Shown here in pieces: positions 8,519 through 17,082 of a stretch of 64,000 nt of DNA; the first letter of the stretch is position 1; each line of letters opens with the position of its first letter. The notes beneath the pieces were generated by a model. That model made no database searches, was not told where the DNA came from, and saw only the letters and a list, made by a program, of their open reading frames with translations. Position numbers and translations under genes: made by a program. Origin of the DNA: Kistimonas scapharcae (lineage in GTDB: Bacteria > Pseudomonadota > Gammaproteobacteria > Pseudomonadales > Endozoicomonadaceae); assembly GCF_039540975.1 (NCBI RefSeq), contig NZ_BAABFL010000089.1, positions 1-64,000 of the forward strand, in the 5' to 3' direction.

Positions 8519-10561
8519 ATGTCCGGACTGAATGACTACCTCTCGCGACTGCCTATCAGCCGCAAGCTGATACTGGTCATGGTCAGCGTCGTACTGGCGG
8601 TGGCCCTGATTGCCAGTACCACACTCATTCTTTCCGCCTACCTGGTCTCCCGCAACAATTTTGTGCCTGCCAGTGTTCAGGCGGTGACCCGAATCCTCTC
8701 GGAAGAACCGGTCCTTAACACCCTGTTGAAAAGCCCGGAAAAAGCCGCCGAAGTACTGGACGCCGCCAGTGAATATTCACTGATCAACAGTATCGCCCTG
8801 TATGATTCGAATGGCCGCCTGTACGCCACCCATGACCTGAAAGGCCAGCCCCACAACATTCCGAATACGGCGCCCGAACAGATCGAGAATGAAACACAGC
8901 ATATCGCCCGCGTAGACCTCGCCGACGGCGGAACGGTGACCTTTTACATTGAAACTGATCCGTCACTACCCATGGATTTCTACGCCGGGATGACCATCGC
9001 CGTATTGATCATTCTCGTCTTTATTTTCCTGTTAACCAGTGCCGCTGCCCGCCTGGTGCGCCGTTACATAACCCAACCGGTCCTGCACCTCATCAGGATT
9101 GCCAATACCGTCTCCATTGAAGAGAACTACGGCGTCCGTGCACAGAAGTTCTACCACGATGAAGTCGGTATCCTGGCACAGGCGTTTAATACCATGCTCA
9201 GCCGAATAGAAGCGCGGGACCAACTGCTCACCAGCGCACGGGACAAGGCGGAACAGGCCAGTATGAAAGCCCAGGCGCTGGCCATCGAAACCCATATGAC
9301 CAACAAGAAGCTGGAGCTTGAGGTCAAGGTTCGTAAGCGGGCGGAGCACAAGCTGACCAGTTTCCAGAATTACCTCAACAATATCATCGACTCCATGCCA
9401 TCGGCCCTGATTGCCGTCGACGAACAGTTGCTGGTTGCCCAATGCAACAAGGCCGCAACCCAACTGGCAGATATGGAACATGATGCCGCCCTCGGCCTGC
9501 CGCTGGGCACATTCATGCCCTTTTTGGCCAACTGCCTGCCCAAGGTTCAACAGGCGCTGGATCTGCAAACCTCACAACTGGTGGAAAAGCTGCCGCTGAT
9601 GCTGGCTGACGGGGAGAATTACCTGGATCTTGTCATTTACCCGCTAAGCGGTGATGACAATGATGGCGCCGTTATCCGCATCGATAACATCACCCGACGG
9701 CTACAACTGGAAGAGATGATGGTGCAGACAGAGAAAATGATGTCTGTCGGAGGGTTGGCCGCCGGTATGGCGCATGAAATCAACAATCCACTGGGCGCCA
9801 TCATTCAAGGCGTACAGAATATCCGACGACGCATATCTTCAACGTTGCCCGCCAACCAGAAAGAGGCCGACGCACTGGGCTTGCCGCTGGAAATACTCAA
9901 TGCTTACCTGGAAAACCGCGAAATCACCCGTTTTCTCGACAATATCAACAGTGCCGGCATGCGGGCATCAAAGATCGTCTCCAATATGCTCCAGTTCAGT
10001 CGTCGTGGCAGCAAAACACTGACACCGACCAACCTGTCAGAAATTATTGAACGTACCATTGAGATTGCCAGTTCAGATTTTGACCTGAAGAAAGGTTTCG
10101 ATTTCATGAGCATCAGCCTGGAGCAGGATCTGGACGAGCGGTTAACAGCCGTGCCCTGTATCACCGATGAAATCCAGCAGGTCTTATTGAACCTGCTCAA
10201 GAATGCGGCCCAGGCCATCAACGCCCGTACCGAAGCCAACTGGCAGGGCAAGATTGTCATCCGAACCCGCAAGCAGGGTAACCACGCCCTGATCACGGTC
10301 AGCGATAATGGCGCAGGCATGGACGAAGACACCCGCAAACGCATTTTCGAGCCTTTCTTTACCACCAAGGACATCGGTGCCGGCACAGGTCTTGGGCTGT
10401 CCGTGTCTTATTTCATTATTACCAACAACCACAAGGGCGCTATGAGCGTCATATCCACCCCAGGCATTGGCACAGAATTCACCATTACCCTGAATCTGCA
10501 GCAGTCCCGGCTGTCTGAAAAACCGCATATGCCCACGATTATTGAGGCAGCCCTGCCTTAA
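8519..10561 (+). CDS. Membrane sensor histidine kinase (HAMP-PAS-HisKA), orphan
   Basis: The protein has 680 residues. In order: a membrane helix at about 16-42, a periplasmic domain of about 110 residues, a second membrane helix at 155-178, a HAMP domain, a coiled-coil linker (REAEHKLTSF-type heptads around 250-290) and a PAS domain at about 290-395. The kinase core follows: phospho-acceptor His419 in GMAHEINNPLGAI, an N box (NLLKNAAQAI), G1 (DNGAGMD), an F box (FEPFFTTK) and G2 (GTGLGLSVSYFII). The HEINNPLG type of H box is typical of NtrB/DctB-like kinases. No response regulator gene is adjacent, so its partner and signal are unknown. nadC follows 92 bases later on the same strand without evident coupling. 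Confidence 0.9.
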   Translation: MSGLNDYLSRLPISRKLILVMVSVVLAVALIASTTLILSAYLVSRNNFVPASVQAVTRILSEEPVLNTLLKSPEKAAEVLDAASEYSLINSIALYDSNGRLYATHDLKGQPHNIPNTAPEQIENETQHIARVDLADGGTVTFYIETDPSLPMDFYAGMTIAVLIILVFIFLLTSAAARLVRRYITQPVLHLIRIANTVSIEENYGVRAQKFYHDEVGILAQAFNTMLSRIEARDQLLTSARDKAEQASMKAQALAIETHMTNKKLELEVKVRKRAEHKLTSFQNYLNNIIDSMPSALIAVDEQLLVAQCNKAATQLADMEHDAALGLPLGTFMPFLANCLPKVQQALDLQTSQLVEKLPLMLADGENYLDLVIYPLSGDDNDGAVIRIDNITRRLQLEEMMVQTEKMMSVGGLAAGMAHEINNPLGAIIQGVQNIRRRISSTLPANQKEADALGLPLEILNAYLENREITRFLDNINSAGMRASKIVSNMLQFSRRGSKTLTPTNLSEIIERTIEIASSDFDLKKGFDFMSISLEQDLDERLTAVPCITDEIQQVLLNLLKNAAQAINARTEANWQGKIVIRTRKQGNHALITVSDNGAGMDEDTRKRIFEPFFTTKDIGAGTGLGLSVSYFIITNNHKGAMSVISTPGIGTEFTITLNLQQSRLSEKPHMPTIIEAALP

Positions 10562-10653
10562 TCGCTCATTCTTAAACTCAGCAATGCTGCCAGCCAATAG
10601 TCTGCGCCCGACACTCTCGCTATAATCACGCCTCAGCCGGAGACAGGTATAGC

Positions 10654-11514
10654 ATGAGTAGCAGCCCCGAATTCCAGACATCACAAGCGCTCCAGGAAGC
10701 CATCACCCTGAATGTCCGCAATGCACTGGCCGAAGATATTGGCACTGGCGATATCACCGCCGGCCTGATCCCTCCTTCAGCCATTGCCAGCGCCCGGGTT
10801 ATCAGCCGGGAAGCCGCAGTTATCTGTGGGCGTGATTGGGTGAATGAGGTGTTTCAGCAGGTCGACCCTCGCATTGAGGTGGAATGGTTGGTTAGCGATG
10901 GCGAACAGGTCAATGCCGATAAAACTCTGTTCAATCTGCACGGCCCTGCCCGCTCACTGCTGACAGCGGAGCGCTGCGCACTCAATTTCCTGCAACTGCT
11001 TTCCGGTACGGCAACCACCTGTCGACACTATGCGGACCTGGTCGAGGGAACCGGCGTCCGATTACTGGATACCCGAAAAACCATCCCGGGACTGCGGCTG
11101 GCTCAGAAATATGCTGTGACCTGCGGCGGCTGCCATAACCATCGCATCGGGCTGTACGACGCCTTTCTGATCAAGGAAAACCATATCACCGCCTGTGGCG
11201 GTATTGCCCAGGCGATTGGCGCCGCCAGACAGCAGGCTCCCGGAAAACCGGTGGAAGTTGAGGTGGAAAGCCTCATGGAACTGGAGCAGGCCCTGGCCGG
11301 TAGCGCGGATATCATCATGCTGGATAACTTTACCCTGCCGGATCTGCGCCAGGCCGTAACGATTACCGTCGGTCAAGCAAAACTCGAAGCCTCTGGTGGT
11401 GTCACAGAAACCACCTTGCGCGCTATTGCAGAAACCGGCGTCGACTATATTTCAATCGGTGTCTTAACCAAGGATTGCCGGGCGGTTGATCTGTCCATGC
11501 GCATTACCGGTTAA
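10654..11514 (+). CDS. nadC: Nicotinate-nucleotide pyrophosphorylase (carboxylating)
   Basis: NadC (286 residues) converts quinolinate and PRPP to nicotinate mononucleotide and CO2 in de novo NAD synthesis. The N-terminus carries LAEDIGTGDITAGLIP. The barrel carries the substrate-binding segment LLDTRKTIPGLRLAQKYAV, then GGCHNHRIGLYDAFLIKENHI, all diagnostic of QPRTase. The C-terminus has IMLDNFTLPDLRQAV and EASGGVTETTLRAIAETGVDYISIG. In Pseudomonas nadC lies beside pilA; here three genes separate it from pilA (galE, ligB, and the ligase gene). galE begins 20 bases after the nadC stop on the same strand, so the two may be cotranscribed. Confidence 0.96.
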   Translation: MSSSPEFQTSQALQEAITLNVRNALAEDIGTGDITAGLIPPSAIASARVISREAAVICGRDWVNEVFQQVDPRIEVEWLVSDGEQVNADKTLFNLHGPARSLLTAERCALNFLQLLSGTATTCRHYADLVEGTGVRLLDTRKTIPGLRLAQKYAVTCGGCHNHRIGLYDAFLIKENHITACGGIAQAIGAARQQAPGKPVEVEVESLMELEQALAGSADIIMLDNFTLPDLRQAVTITVGQAKLEASGGVTETTLRAIAETGVDYISIGVLTKDCRAVDLSMRITG

Positions 11515-11534
11515 CAGCACCAGGGAACGTTTTT

Positions 11535-12551
11535 ATGAGCACAATTCTTGTGACCGGCGGCGCCGGTTATATTGGCAGCCACACCTGCGTCGAATTGCTG
11601 GAAAAGGGCTATGACGTTCTGGTTCTCGACAACCTGTGTAACAGCAGTGCTGAATCCCTGCGACGGGTTGAACAGATTACCGGAAAGTCAGTGCGTTTTG
11701 TCGAAGGCGATATCCGAGATCGTCCGCTTCTGGACAAGTTGTTCCAGAACAACACCATCAGCTCTGTGATTCACTTTGCCGGCCTGAAGGCAGTGGGTGA
11801 ATCCTGCGAAATGCCACTGGCTTATTATGACAACAATGTCAGCGGAACCATTACCCTGTGCCAGTCGATGGCAGATAACGGTGTAAGAAACCTGGTATTC
11901 AGCTCATCAGCAACAGTGTATGGCGATCCTGCCAGTTTGCCCATTACTGAAGACTTCCCACTGTCAGCCACCAATCCCTACGGACGCTCCAAGCTGATCA
12001 TTGAGGAAATCCTCACAGACCTGCATAAAGCGGACGGTAACTGGAACATCGCGCTACTCCGTTACTTTAATCCCGTAGGCGCGCATCCGTCAGGACTGAT
12101 CGGTGAAGACCCCAATGGCATTCCCAACAACCTGATGCCTTTTGTCGCCCAGGTCGCCATCGGCAAGCGGGAAAAACTGCACGTGTTCGGCAATGATTAC
12201 CCTACACCTGACGGCACAGGTGTCCGTGATTATATCCATGTGAAGGATCTGGCCCGCGGTCATGTCTGCGCCATCCATCGTCTGCAGGAAAACTGTGGCG
12301 TTCAGGTCTGGAACCTCGGCGTTGGTCAGGGTCACAGCGTGCTGGAAATGGTGAACGCCTTTGAGCAGGCATCGGATCGACCGGTGCCTTATGACATCGT
12401 AGCCCGTCGCCCGGGTGACATCGCCGCCTGCTACGCGGATCCCACCAAGGCGCGCCAGGAACTGGGCTGGGCTGCCGAAAAATCACTGGACGATATGGTC
12501 AACGATGCCTGGCGCTGGCAGTCACAAAACCCTGATGGTTATCACAGCTAA
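11535..12551 (+). CDS. galE: UDP-glucose 4-epimerase
   Basis: This 338-residue enzyme interconverts UDP-glucose and UDP-galactose (often also the GlcNAc/GalNAc forms). It has the NAD-binding motif VTGGAGYIGSHT at residues 5-16, LDNLCNSS, the catalytic SSSATVYG serine segment and the NPYGRSK Tyr/Lys pair. The C-terminal RRPGDIAACYADPTKA segment is standard for bacterial GalE. It begins 20 bases after nadC. Its product could feed surface polysaccharide or the glycan used by the pilin ligase encoded 1.8 kb downstream; that link is inference from proximity. No gal catabolic genes are near. Confidence 0.95.
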   Translation: MSTILVTGGAGYIGSHTCVELLEKGYDVLVLDNLCNSSAESLRRVEQITGKSVRFVEGDIRDRPLLDKLFQNNTISSVIHFAGLKAVGESCEMPLAYYDNNVSGTITLCQSMADNGVRNLVFSSSATVYGDPASLPITEDFPLSATNPYGRSKLIIEEILTDLHKADGNWNIALLRYFNPVGAHPSGLIGEDPNGIPNNLMPFVAQVAIGKREKLHVFGNDYPTPDGTGVRDYIHVKDLARGHVCAIHRLQENCGVQVWNLGVGQGHSVLEMVNAFEQASDRPVPYDIVARRPGDIAACYADPTKARQELGWAAEKSLDDMVNDAWRWQSQNPDGYHS

Positions 12552-12610
12552 CGGGTTGATTCTGGCGTTATCCTGCCGATATCCCTGCCTGATACAGGTG
12601 GGGATACACC

Positions 12611-14353
12611 ATGAGAAAACCTGTCTTATCCGCCTTCCTGCTTTTATTTTGCATCGAGAACACTTTCGGGGATATTTGTGGTTCTCTTTCATCCGGGCAG
12701 CTGTCTGCGGAACTGCAATCACTGGACGAAACAATCCGGCATCATGATCGGCTTTATTTTCAGGCACACCAGCCAGAAATATCCGATGCCGAATATGATG
12801 CACTGGTAGAACGTCGAAAGGCCTTGAACGAATGCCAGCCCTCTCTGGCGGAGGCATTGCCATCAAAAAGCCCCCCCTCTGGCAATATCCGCCATATCCA
12901 CCCTATGACCAGTCTCCAAAAAGGCAAAGACAAACCAGAAATTCAGCGATTTATCGAAGCCATAAACCACCTTGGCAGCCCGGTGCAACTTCAGCCCAAA
13001 GTCGATGGTGTAGCGGCTGAACTGGTCTATCAGGATGGTCGATTAGTACAGGCATCCACCCGGGGCGATGGCGAATGGGGTGAGGATATCCTGCCAGTGA
13101 TTCGAAAAATCCCCCATATTCCTACAAAGCTAGATACTACGGAGCAGGTCGTCCTGCATGGAGAGGTGTTCGCCCGTCTTGATTTAATCAAAGGTCAGCT
13201 CTCAAACTATGTCAGCGCCCGACACTTTACTGCCGCCATGCTGCAAAGGGATCAACCTGAACCAAACAATTTGGCGGTGCTCGACTTTTTCCCCTGGCGC
13301 TGGATTCAACATCATTGGGAAAGCGACAGCCAAAGCCATCAACAATTGGCAGACTGGGGTTTCTTCAAACTATCGGAATATTCCTGGGTGTTATCGGATA
13401 TCAGCCAGGCTGATGCGTTGCGAGAACAATTGCATCAATCACAGGCAGGTATGCCTTTCCTTATGGATGGCATTGTCATAAAAACCGATCGCATGTCTGT
13501 TCGTACAGAGCTTGGTGAAAATGCTTCCGAGCCACACTGGGCCATGGCTTGGAAGTTTCCCGCTGATCACGCGGTGACGACTATCAAGAACATGACCTTC
13601 ACCATCGGCAGAACCGGAAAAATCACCGCCATCCTGCAACTGGAACCAAGCTTGCTGGCCGGCATAACCATCAAACAGGTACCCGTTGGCAGCATTAAGC
13701 GATTACGTGCATTAAACATCGCGCCAGGGGATATGGTAAGCATTACACTCAAAGGCAATGCCATTCCCATACTAAATAAGATTGTTCATCGTTCTAATGA
13801 GCGTACTTCCGTTAACCTGCCTGACGAATCCCGCCACACCCCCTTCACCTGCCTTCGTTACAGTAAAATCTGCCACCAGCAGTTTCTGTCCCGCATCGAG
13901 TGGTTGCTGGGTAAGCAAGGGCTTAATATTTCTGTGCTGGGTATTCCCCTGCTGAATGAACTGACAACCAATGGCGCTATCCATGAAATCGCCGACGTTC
14001 TGACATTAACCCCTTCCAAGATCACAACATACAGCGCAGTCAATCCGTCAAAAGCCACACGCCTTCATCAATTAATGACTGAAGCGCCTAAGCCAGCTTT
14101 TGAACGTCAGTTAGTGGCTCTCAGCATTCCGGGTATTGGCAGGCAGAGAGCCCGTCAGCTGGTGACCTATTTCAACACCTGGGATCAGCTCACTGGTGCA
14201 TCTGCAGTCGATATTGCCAACCAGACATCGCTCGGAAAGCAGCAGGCAGAAAAGATCAAATACTACCTGTCGATTGAGGAAATTCAGACAGTAATTCGCT
14301 GGCTCAAGCAATCGACCAGGGAATCCAGGCATCAACTTCAACTATCTCGTTGA
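12611..14353 (+). CDS. ligB: NAD-dependent DNA ligase LigB, export-type N-terminus
   Basis: The 580-residue protein has the adenylation domain with active Lys130 in QLQPKVDGVA, motif V (AMAWKFPA, Lys315), an OB fold (APGDMVSITLKGNAIP) and helix-hairpin-helix repeats (SIPGIGRQRARQL). It lacks the BRCT domain and four-Cys zinc finger of LigA, which marks it as LigB. The N-terminus (MRKPVLSAFLLLFCIENTFG) looks like a cleavable signal peptide. The mature part holds exactly four cysteines (23, 75, 414, 421), enough for two disulfides. The protein may therefore act outside the cytoplasm, although LigB seals nicks with NAD in vitro. A C7 tract lies in the gene at 12871-12877. Its 3' end overlaps the convergent glycosyl-ligase gene by 16 bases. 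Confidence 0.92.
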   Translation: MRKPVLSAFLLLFCIENTFGDICGSLSSGQLSAELQSLDETIRHHDRLYFQAHQPEISDAEYDALVERRKALNECQPSLAEALPSKSPPSGNIRHIHPMTSLQKGKDKPEIQRFIEAINHLGSPVQLQPKVDGVAAELVYQDGRLVQASTRGDGEWGEDILPVIRKIPHIPTKLDTTEQVVLHGEVFARLDLIKGQLSNYVSARHFTAAMLQRDQPEPNNLAVLDFFPWRWIQHHWESDSQSHQQLADWGFFKLSEYSWVLSDISQADALREQLHQSQAGMPFLMDGIVIKTDRMSVRTELGENASEPHWAMAWKFPADHAVTTIKNMTFTIGRTGKITAILQLEPSLLAGITIKQVPVGSIKRLRALNIAPGDMVSITLKGNAIPILNKIVHRSNERTSVNLPDESRHTPFTCLRYSKICHQQFLSRIEWLLGKQGLNISVLGIPLLNELTTNGAIHEIADVLTLTPSKITTYSAVNPSKATRLHQLMTEAPKPAFERQLVALSIPGIGRQRARQLVTYFNTWDQLTGASAVDIANQTSLGKQQAEKIKYYLSIEEIQTVIRWLKQSTRESRHQLQLSR

Positions 14354-16197
14354 AGTGACTGGCGTACCACCAGATGCTGCAACATTTGAAGGTAATCCTG
14401 TACCTGTTTTTCCGGCGCAAACTGAAACCAACCCTGCCCTATTCCCTTCAGTAACCTGAATGCAGCGTCTGCATCTTCCCGCTCGATACGTTTCGCCTTG
14501 ACGACATGCGCCTGTAAATACCCGGGATTCAGGGTAACGGCCTTTTCCCAGGCTTGCTCAAAGGTTTCTGCATCCTCAGGTAAAGGGATGTCATTCGCCT
14601 CTGCATAATCAATCAGCTGCGCTGCAATCAAATGATTTCGCGCTTTAAACGGCGCATCCTCACGCAGCATTTTCACCATTATCCATATCTGCCTGAAAAT
14701 CCGATGCTGTACCTGCCGATCATGACTTTGCGCCATCGCCACCTTGAGTCGATTCATCAAATCAATCGTCGCCACCTGATTGCTGGGCGACAGCATCAAA
14801 ATCACAGCATTCGCCGAGAGATCCCCACGGAGTTTAGCAACCCACAGGGGGCGCTCCCTTGTGCTATCAAACAGATACTGTGCTGTAGCGGATAAAGTGA
14901 ACTGCGCGGTAATAAACAACAATGCAAAACCACCACACCAATTATAAAACTTCGGAATTTCATGCCACTGTGGCGGTTTTAAATAGCCTTCTTGCCAGGC
15001 TATACGACATATCAGGGCAAACACCATCCCCATTGCCAGATTCAGCCAGAGAACATAAACAATAAAGTTGGCTGCTGCATGCAAAAATAGCATCAAATTA
15101 CAGGATAAGAGGATACCTAACGCAAAACCGGAACAACCGCCTTTCGCGCCCCGTAACAACACTTTGAGCAATAACCAGAGATGGAGCCCCAGCCATAAAC
15201 AAAATAGCGACAGCAATACAATGCCGCCCTCAACCAGAAGCTCAATATAATCATTATGAACATGATTCCCCCCCGTCATCAGTTCCGTGCGTACCGATGG
15301 GTAAAGATCATGAAACGTACCCAAACCATTTCCCAGCCAGGGCGCATCAGGAAGCAGGTGCAAAGATGCTTGCCAGATTGGCAGGCGACCATTCAGTGTG
15401 ACTAAGTCACCGTAATAACGCGCAGGAGAATCAAGATTTAACAGTGTTGGAAGTATCGTTATTACTGCCCAGGCAATGAAACTGATGAGACAATACGTCT
15501 TCAGTAACCGCGCATGACCAGCCCCTGTCACTGCTTTGAGAATTAGCAGACCTGCAACACCTGTACCCCACGCAATCAGCCCCCCCCGCGAATCGGTAGC
15601 AAACAGGGTAAGCAATAGTAAGAGCTGCCCTAGCCAAAAACAGGCCGTCGAGGCTTTTCCTGGACCACAGTTATCATGACGGGTTGAAGAAACCCAGTAA
15701 TACAACCCAACAAAACTGGCAACATACATCACAGCCGAGAGAACATTGGGATCGGAAAAAAGGCTGGTTACACGTGTCAGGGTCAGCCAATATTCCACCT
15801 GTCCTAACAGGGCAGCACAGAGAGCAGATAGACTGATTGAAAACAGGACGGTTTTATCGCATTCCCTGTGACTTAAGAGAAAAAAGCACCATACAGCAGC
15901 TGACAATCGCCATGCAGTGACCTCAGAAGCATCAGGATTACCGCTCCAGAAAGAAGAAAAAAACAGTAATAGCAGCGAGAAAAAACAAACACCATGCAAC
16001 AGAGAAACAGGGCATTGTGCTACACGTAGTCCACGCAACAACATGGCAACAAAAACAAGAACGACAGGCAGCAACCAATCAACAGGGTAACCATGAAAGA
16101 ACAAGGCACACCCCATTATTATCAAAAAAAGCAGTTTTTCAGTATGACTGGAAATAATTCGAAGCAGGTCCATAGCTAACAGAGTATTCACGAACAC
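14338..16197 (-). CDS. O-antigen-ligase-like pilin glycosyltransferase (PglL/TfpO type)
   Basis: The 619-residue polytopic membrane protein has about ten hydrophobic segments in its first 430 residues. It has a large periplasmic loop with TDSRGGLIAWG and GNHVHNDYIELLVEGG, the His/Asn motif of the Wzy_C ligase superfamily. A soluble C-terminal region of about 190 residues, rich in helices, resembles the extra domain of PglL-type oligosaccharyltransferases. These enzymes move a lipid-linked glycan onto Ser/Thr of pilins, or onto lipid A in the WaaL branch. The pilA gene lies immediately upstream on the same strand and encodes a Ser/Thr-rich tail, which favours pilin as substrate. A run of eight G residues (15580-15587) lies in the coding sequence. 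Start ATG 16197 or 16173. Confidence 0.8.
   Translation of the reverse strand: MFVNTLLAMDLLRIISSHTEKLLFLIIMGCALFFHGYPVDWLLPVVLVFVAMLLRGLRVAQCPVSLLHGVCFFSLLLLFFSSFWSGNPDASEVTAWRLSAAVWCFFLLSHRECDKTVLFSISLSALCAALLGQVEYWLTLTRVTSLFSDPNVLSAVMYVASFVGLYYWVSSTRHDNCGPGKASTACFWLGQLLLLLTLFATDSRGGLIAWGTGVAGLLILKAVTGAGHARLLKTYCLISFIAWAVITILPTLLNLDSPARYYGDLVTLNGRLPIWQASLHLLPDAPWLGNGLGTFHDLYPSVRTELMTGGNHVHNDYIELLVEGGIVLLSLFCLWLGLHLWLLLKVLLRGAKGGCSGFALGILLSCNLMLFLHAAANFIVYVLWLNLAMGMVFALICRIAWQEGYLKPPQWHEIPKFYNWCGGFALLFITAQFTLSATAQYLFDSTRERPLWVAKLRGDLSANAVILMLSPSNQVATIDLMNRLKVAMAQSHDRQVQHRIFRQIWIMVKMLREDAPFKARNHLIAAQLIDYAEANDIPLPEDAETFEQAWEKAVTLNPGYLQAHVVKAKRIEREDADAAFRLLKGIGQGWFQFAPEKQVQDYLQMLQHLVVRQSLQRDS
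15580..15587 (-). repeat. Homopolymer G8 tract inside the glycosyl-ligase gene
   Basis: Eight G residues in a row (C8 on the plus strand) encode Arg-Gly-Gly within the DSRGGL segment. Homopolymers of this length can slip during replication; a one-base change would frame-shift the gene after about one third of its length. The RGG residues are conserved in the family, so the tract could also be coincidental codon use. Confidence 0.7.
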
Positions 16198-16306
16198 CCA
16201 TGCCTTTGCCTATTCTTTATAAACAATTACAGCTATAGAAAATCCACATAAATTAAGAAAGGCCACTCACCGAAACCAAATACAACACTTCCACCAAACA
16301 GCAAGC

Positions 16307-16329
16307 CCGTGCCCTTTACAAGGGCACGG
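16307..16329 (-). terminator. Hairpin downstream of pilA
   Basis: A perfect 10-bp stem (CCGTGCCCTT / AAGGGCACGG, loop of 3) begins 14 bases past the pilA stop. The following bases are only moderately T-rich (GCTTGCTGTTTGG), so it may stop most pilA transcripts while letting some continue into the glycosyl-ligase gene. It may also stabilise the pilin mRNA. Confidence 0.65.
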
Positions 16330-16342
16330 ACTTAGGTCAGGT

Positions 16343-16825
16343 TTAAGGAGCACCACCTGAGGTAGTAGTAGACGAAGTTGTAGACGAGCCACCACCACGA
16401 CAGTTAGCAGGCAAGTACTTTGAATTAATGGAGCTACCATTACCTCCGCATTGCCATGTAATTGCACCACTGGTTGCCGCAGCCTTGAGCACTAATGTTG
16501 GGCTACCGCTGTCAACCTTGGTGTTATAGGTGATGGTAATCGTGTCATTACTGACAACTACACCTGTAACCGCATTACCTGCCAAACTGGCATCCAAGCC
16601 TGCACTGGCGTTATTCAGCGGCCATGTGCCCTCAGTCGCATAGTATTCAGATATGGCTGCCTTAACACCGGAAGCAAGGTTCAAACCTTCTGAAACGTGA
16701 GCACGCTTGGTGTAATCCTGATAAGCAGGAATCGCTACTGCAGAAAGAATACCGATGATTGCCACAACAATCATCAATTCGATCAGGGTAAAACCCTGCT
16801 GTTTCACATCCTTATCTAGTCTCAT
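16343..16825 (-). CDS. pilA: Type IV major pilin PilA with Ser/Thr-rich tail
   Basis: The 160-residue prepilin has an 11-residue leader ending in Gly, cleaved before Phe, and the class IVa N-terminus FTLIELMIVVAIIGILSAVA with Glu5. A globular domain follows with the C-terminal disulfide loop Cys126-Cys142. After the second Cys the chain runs on for 18 residues (RGGGSSTTSSTTTSGGAP) with ten consecutive Ser/Thr residues at 147-156. Such a tail is unusual for a pilin and is a likely site of O-glycosylation by the ligase encoded just downstream. The pilus is built by PilB (gene at 18544), but pilC, pilD and pilT are not in the window. A sigma-54 promoter precedes the gene. It is divergent from the unknown gene at 17083. 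Confidence 0.95.
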   Translation of the reverse strand: MRLDKDVKQQGFTLIELMIVVAIIGILSAVAIPAYQDYTKRAHVSEGLNLASGVKAAISEYYATEGTWPLNNASAGLDASLAGNAVTGVVVSNDTITITYNTKVDSGSPTLVLKAAATSGAITWQCGGNGSSINSKYLPANCRGGGSSTTSSTTTSGGAP

Positions 16826-16876
16826 TGTATTTCTCCCTGAAATTCCGTTTTCAGATTTAGCTCGCCTAATAAATTC

Positions 16877-16893
16877 GGCAAGAAACGAGCCAA
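16877..16893 (-). promoter_or_regulatory. Sigma-54 (RpoN) promoter of pilA
   Basis: The minus strand reads TTGGCTCGTTTCTTGCC. The GG and GC doublets are exactly ten bases apart, as in the -24/-12 consensus TGGCAC-N5-TTGC. The predicted start site would leave a leader of about 40 bases before pilA. RpoN with PilS/PilR drives pilA in Pseudomonas; pilS and pilR are not in this window. Confidence 0.85.
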
Positions 16894-17082
16894 TTACAAG
16901 CTTAATCTCGTATTATTATTTCGCCATTCACATTTATTACTTTAATAAACAAAAAAACCAAGATAAACACAAAAACAATTAAAAAAATCCACAAATATAG
17001 CGAATAGTAATTAAAAATATTCAGCAACAACAATCCGCCTCAGCTTCTATGGTTAAAGAATACAGATTCAAGGACGAAAACT

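Noticed and set aside
12871..12877. C7 tract in ligB and C7 tract in infB (35281-35287) as phase-variation sites
   Set aside because: infB is essential, so slippage there cannot be adaptive; tracts of seven are near background length. They serve better as controls for the G8 tract.
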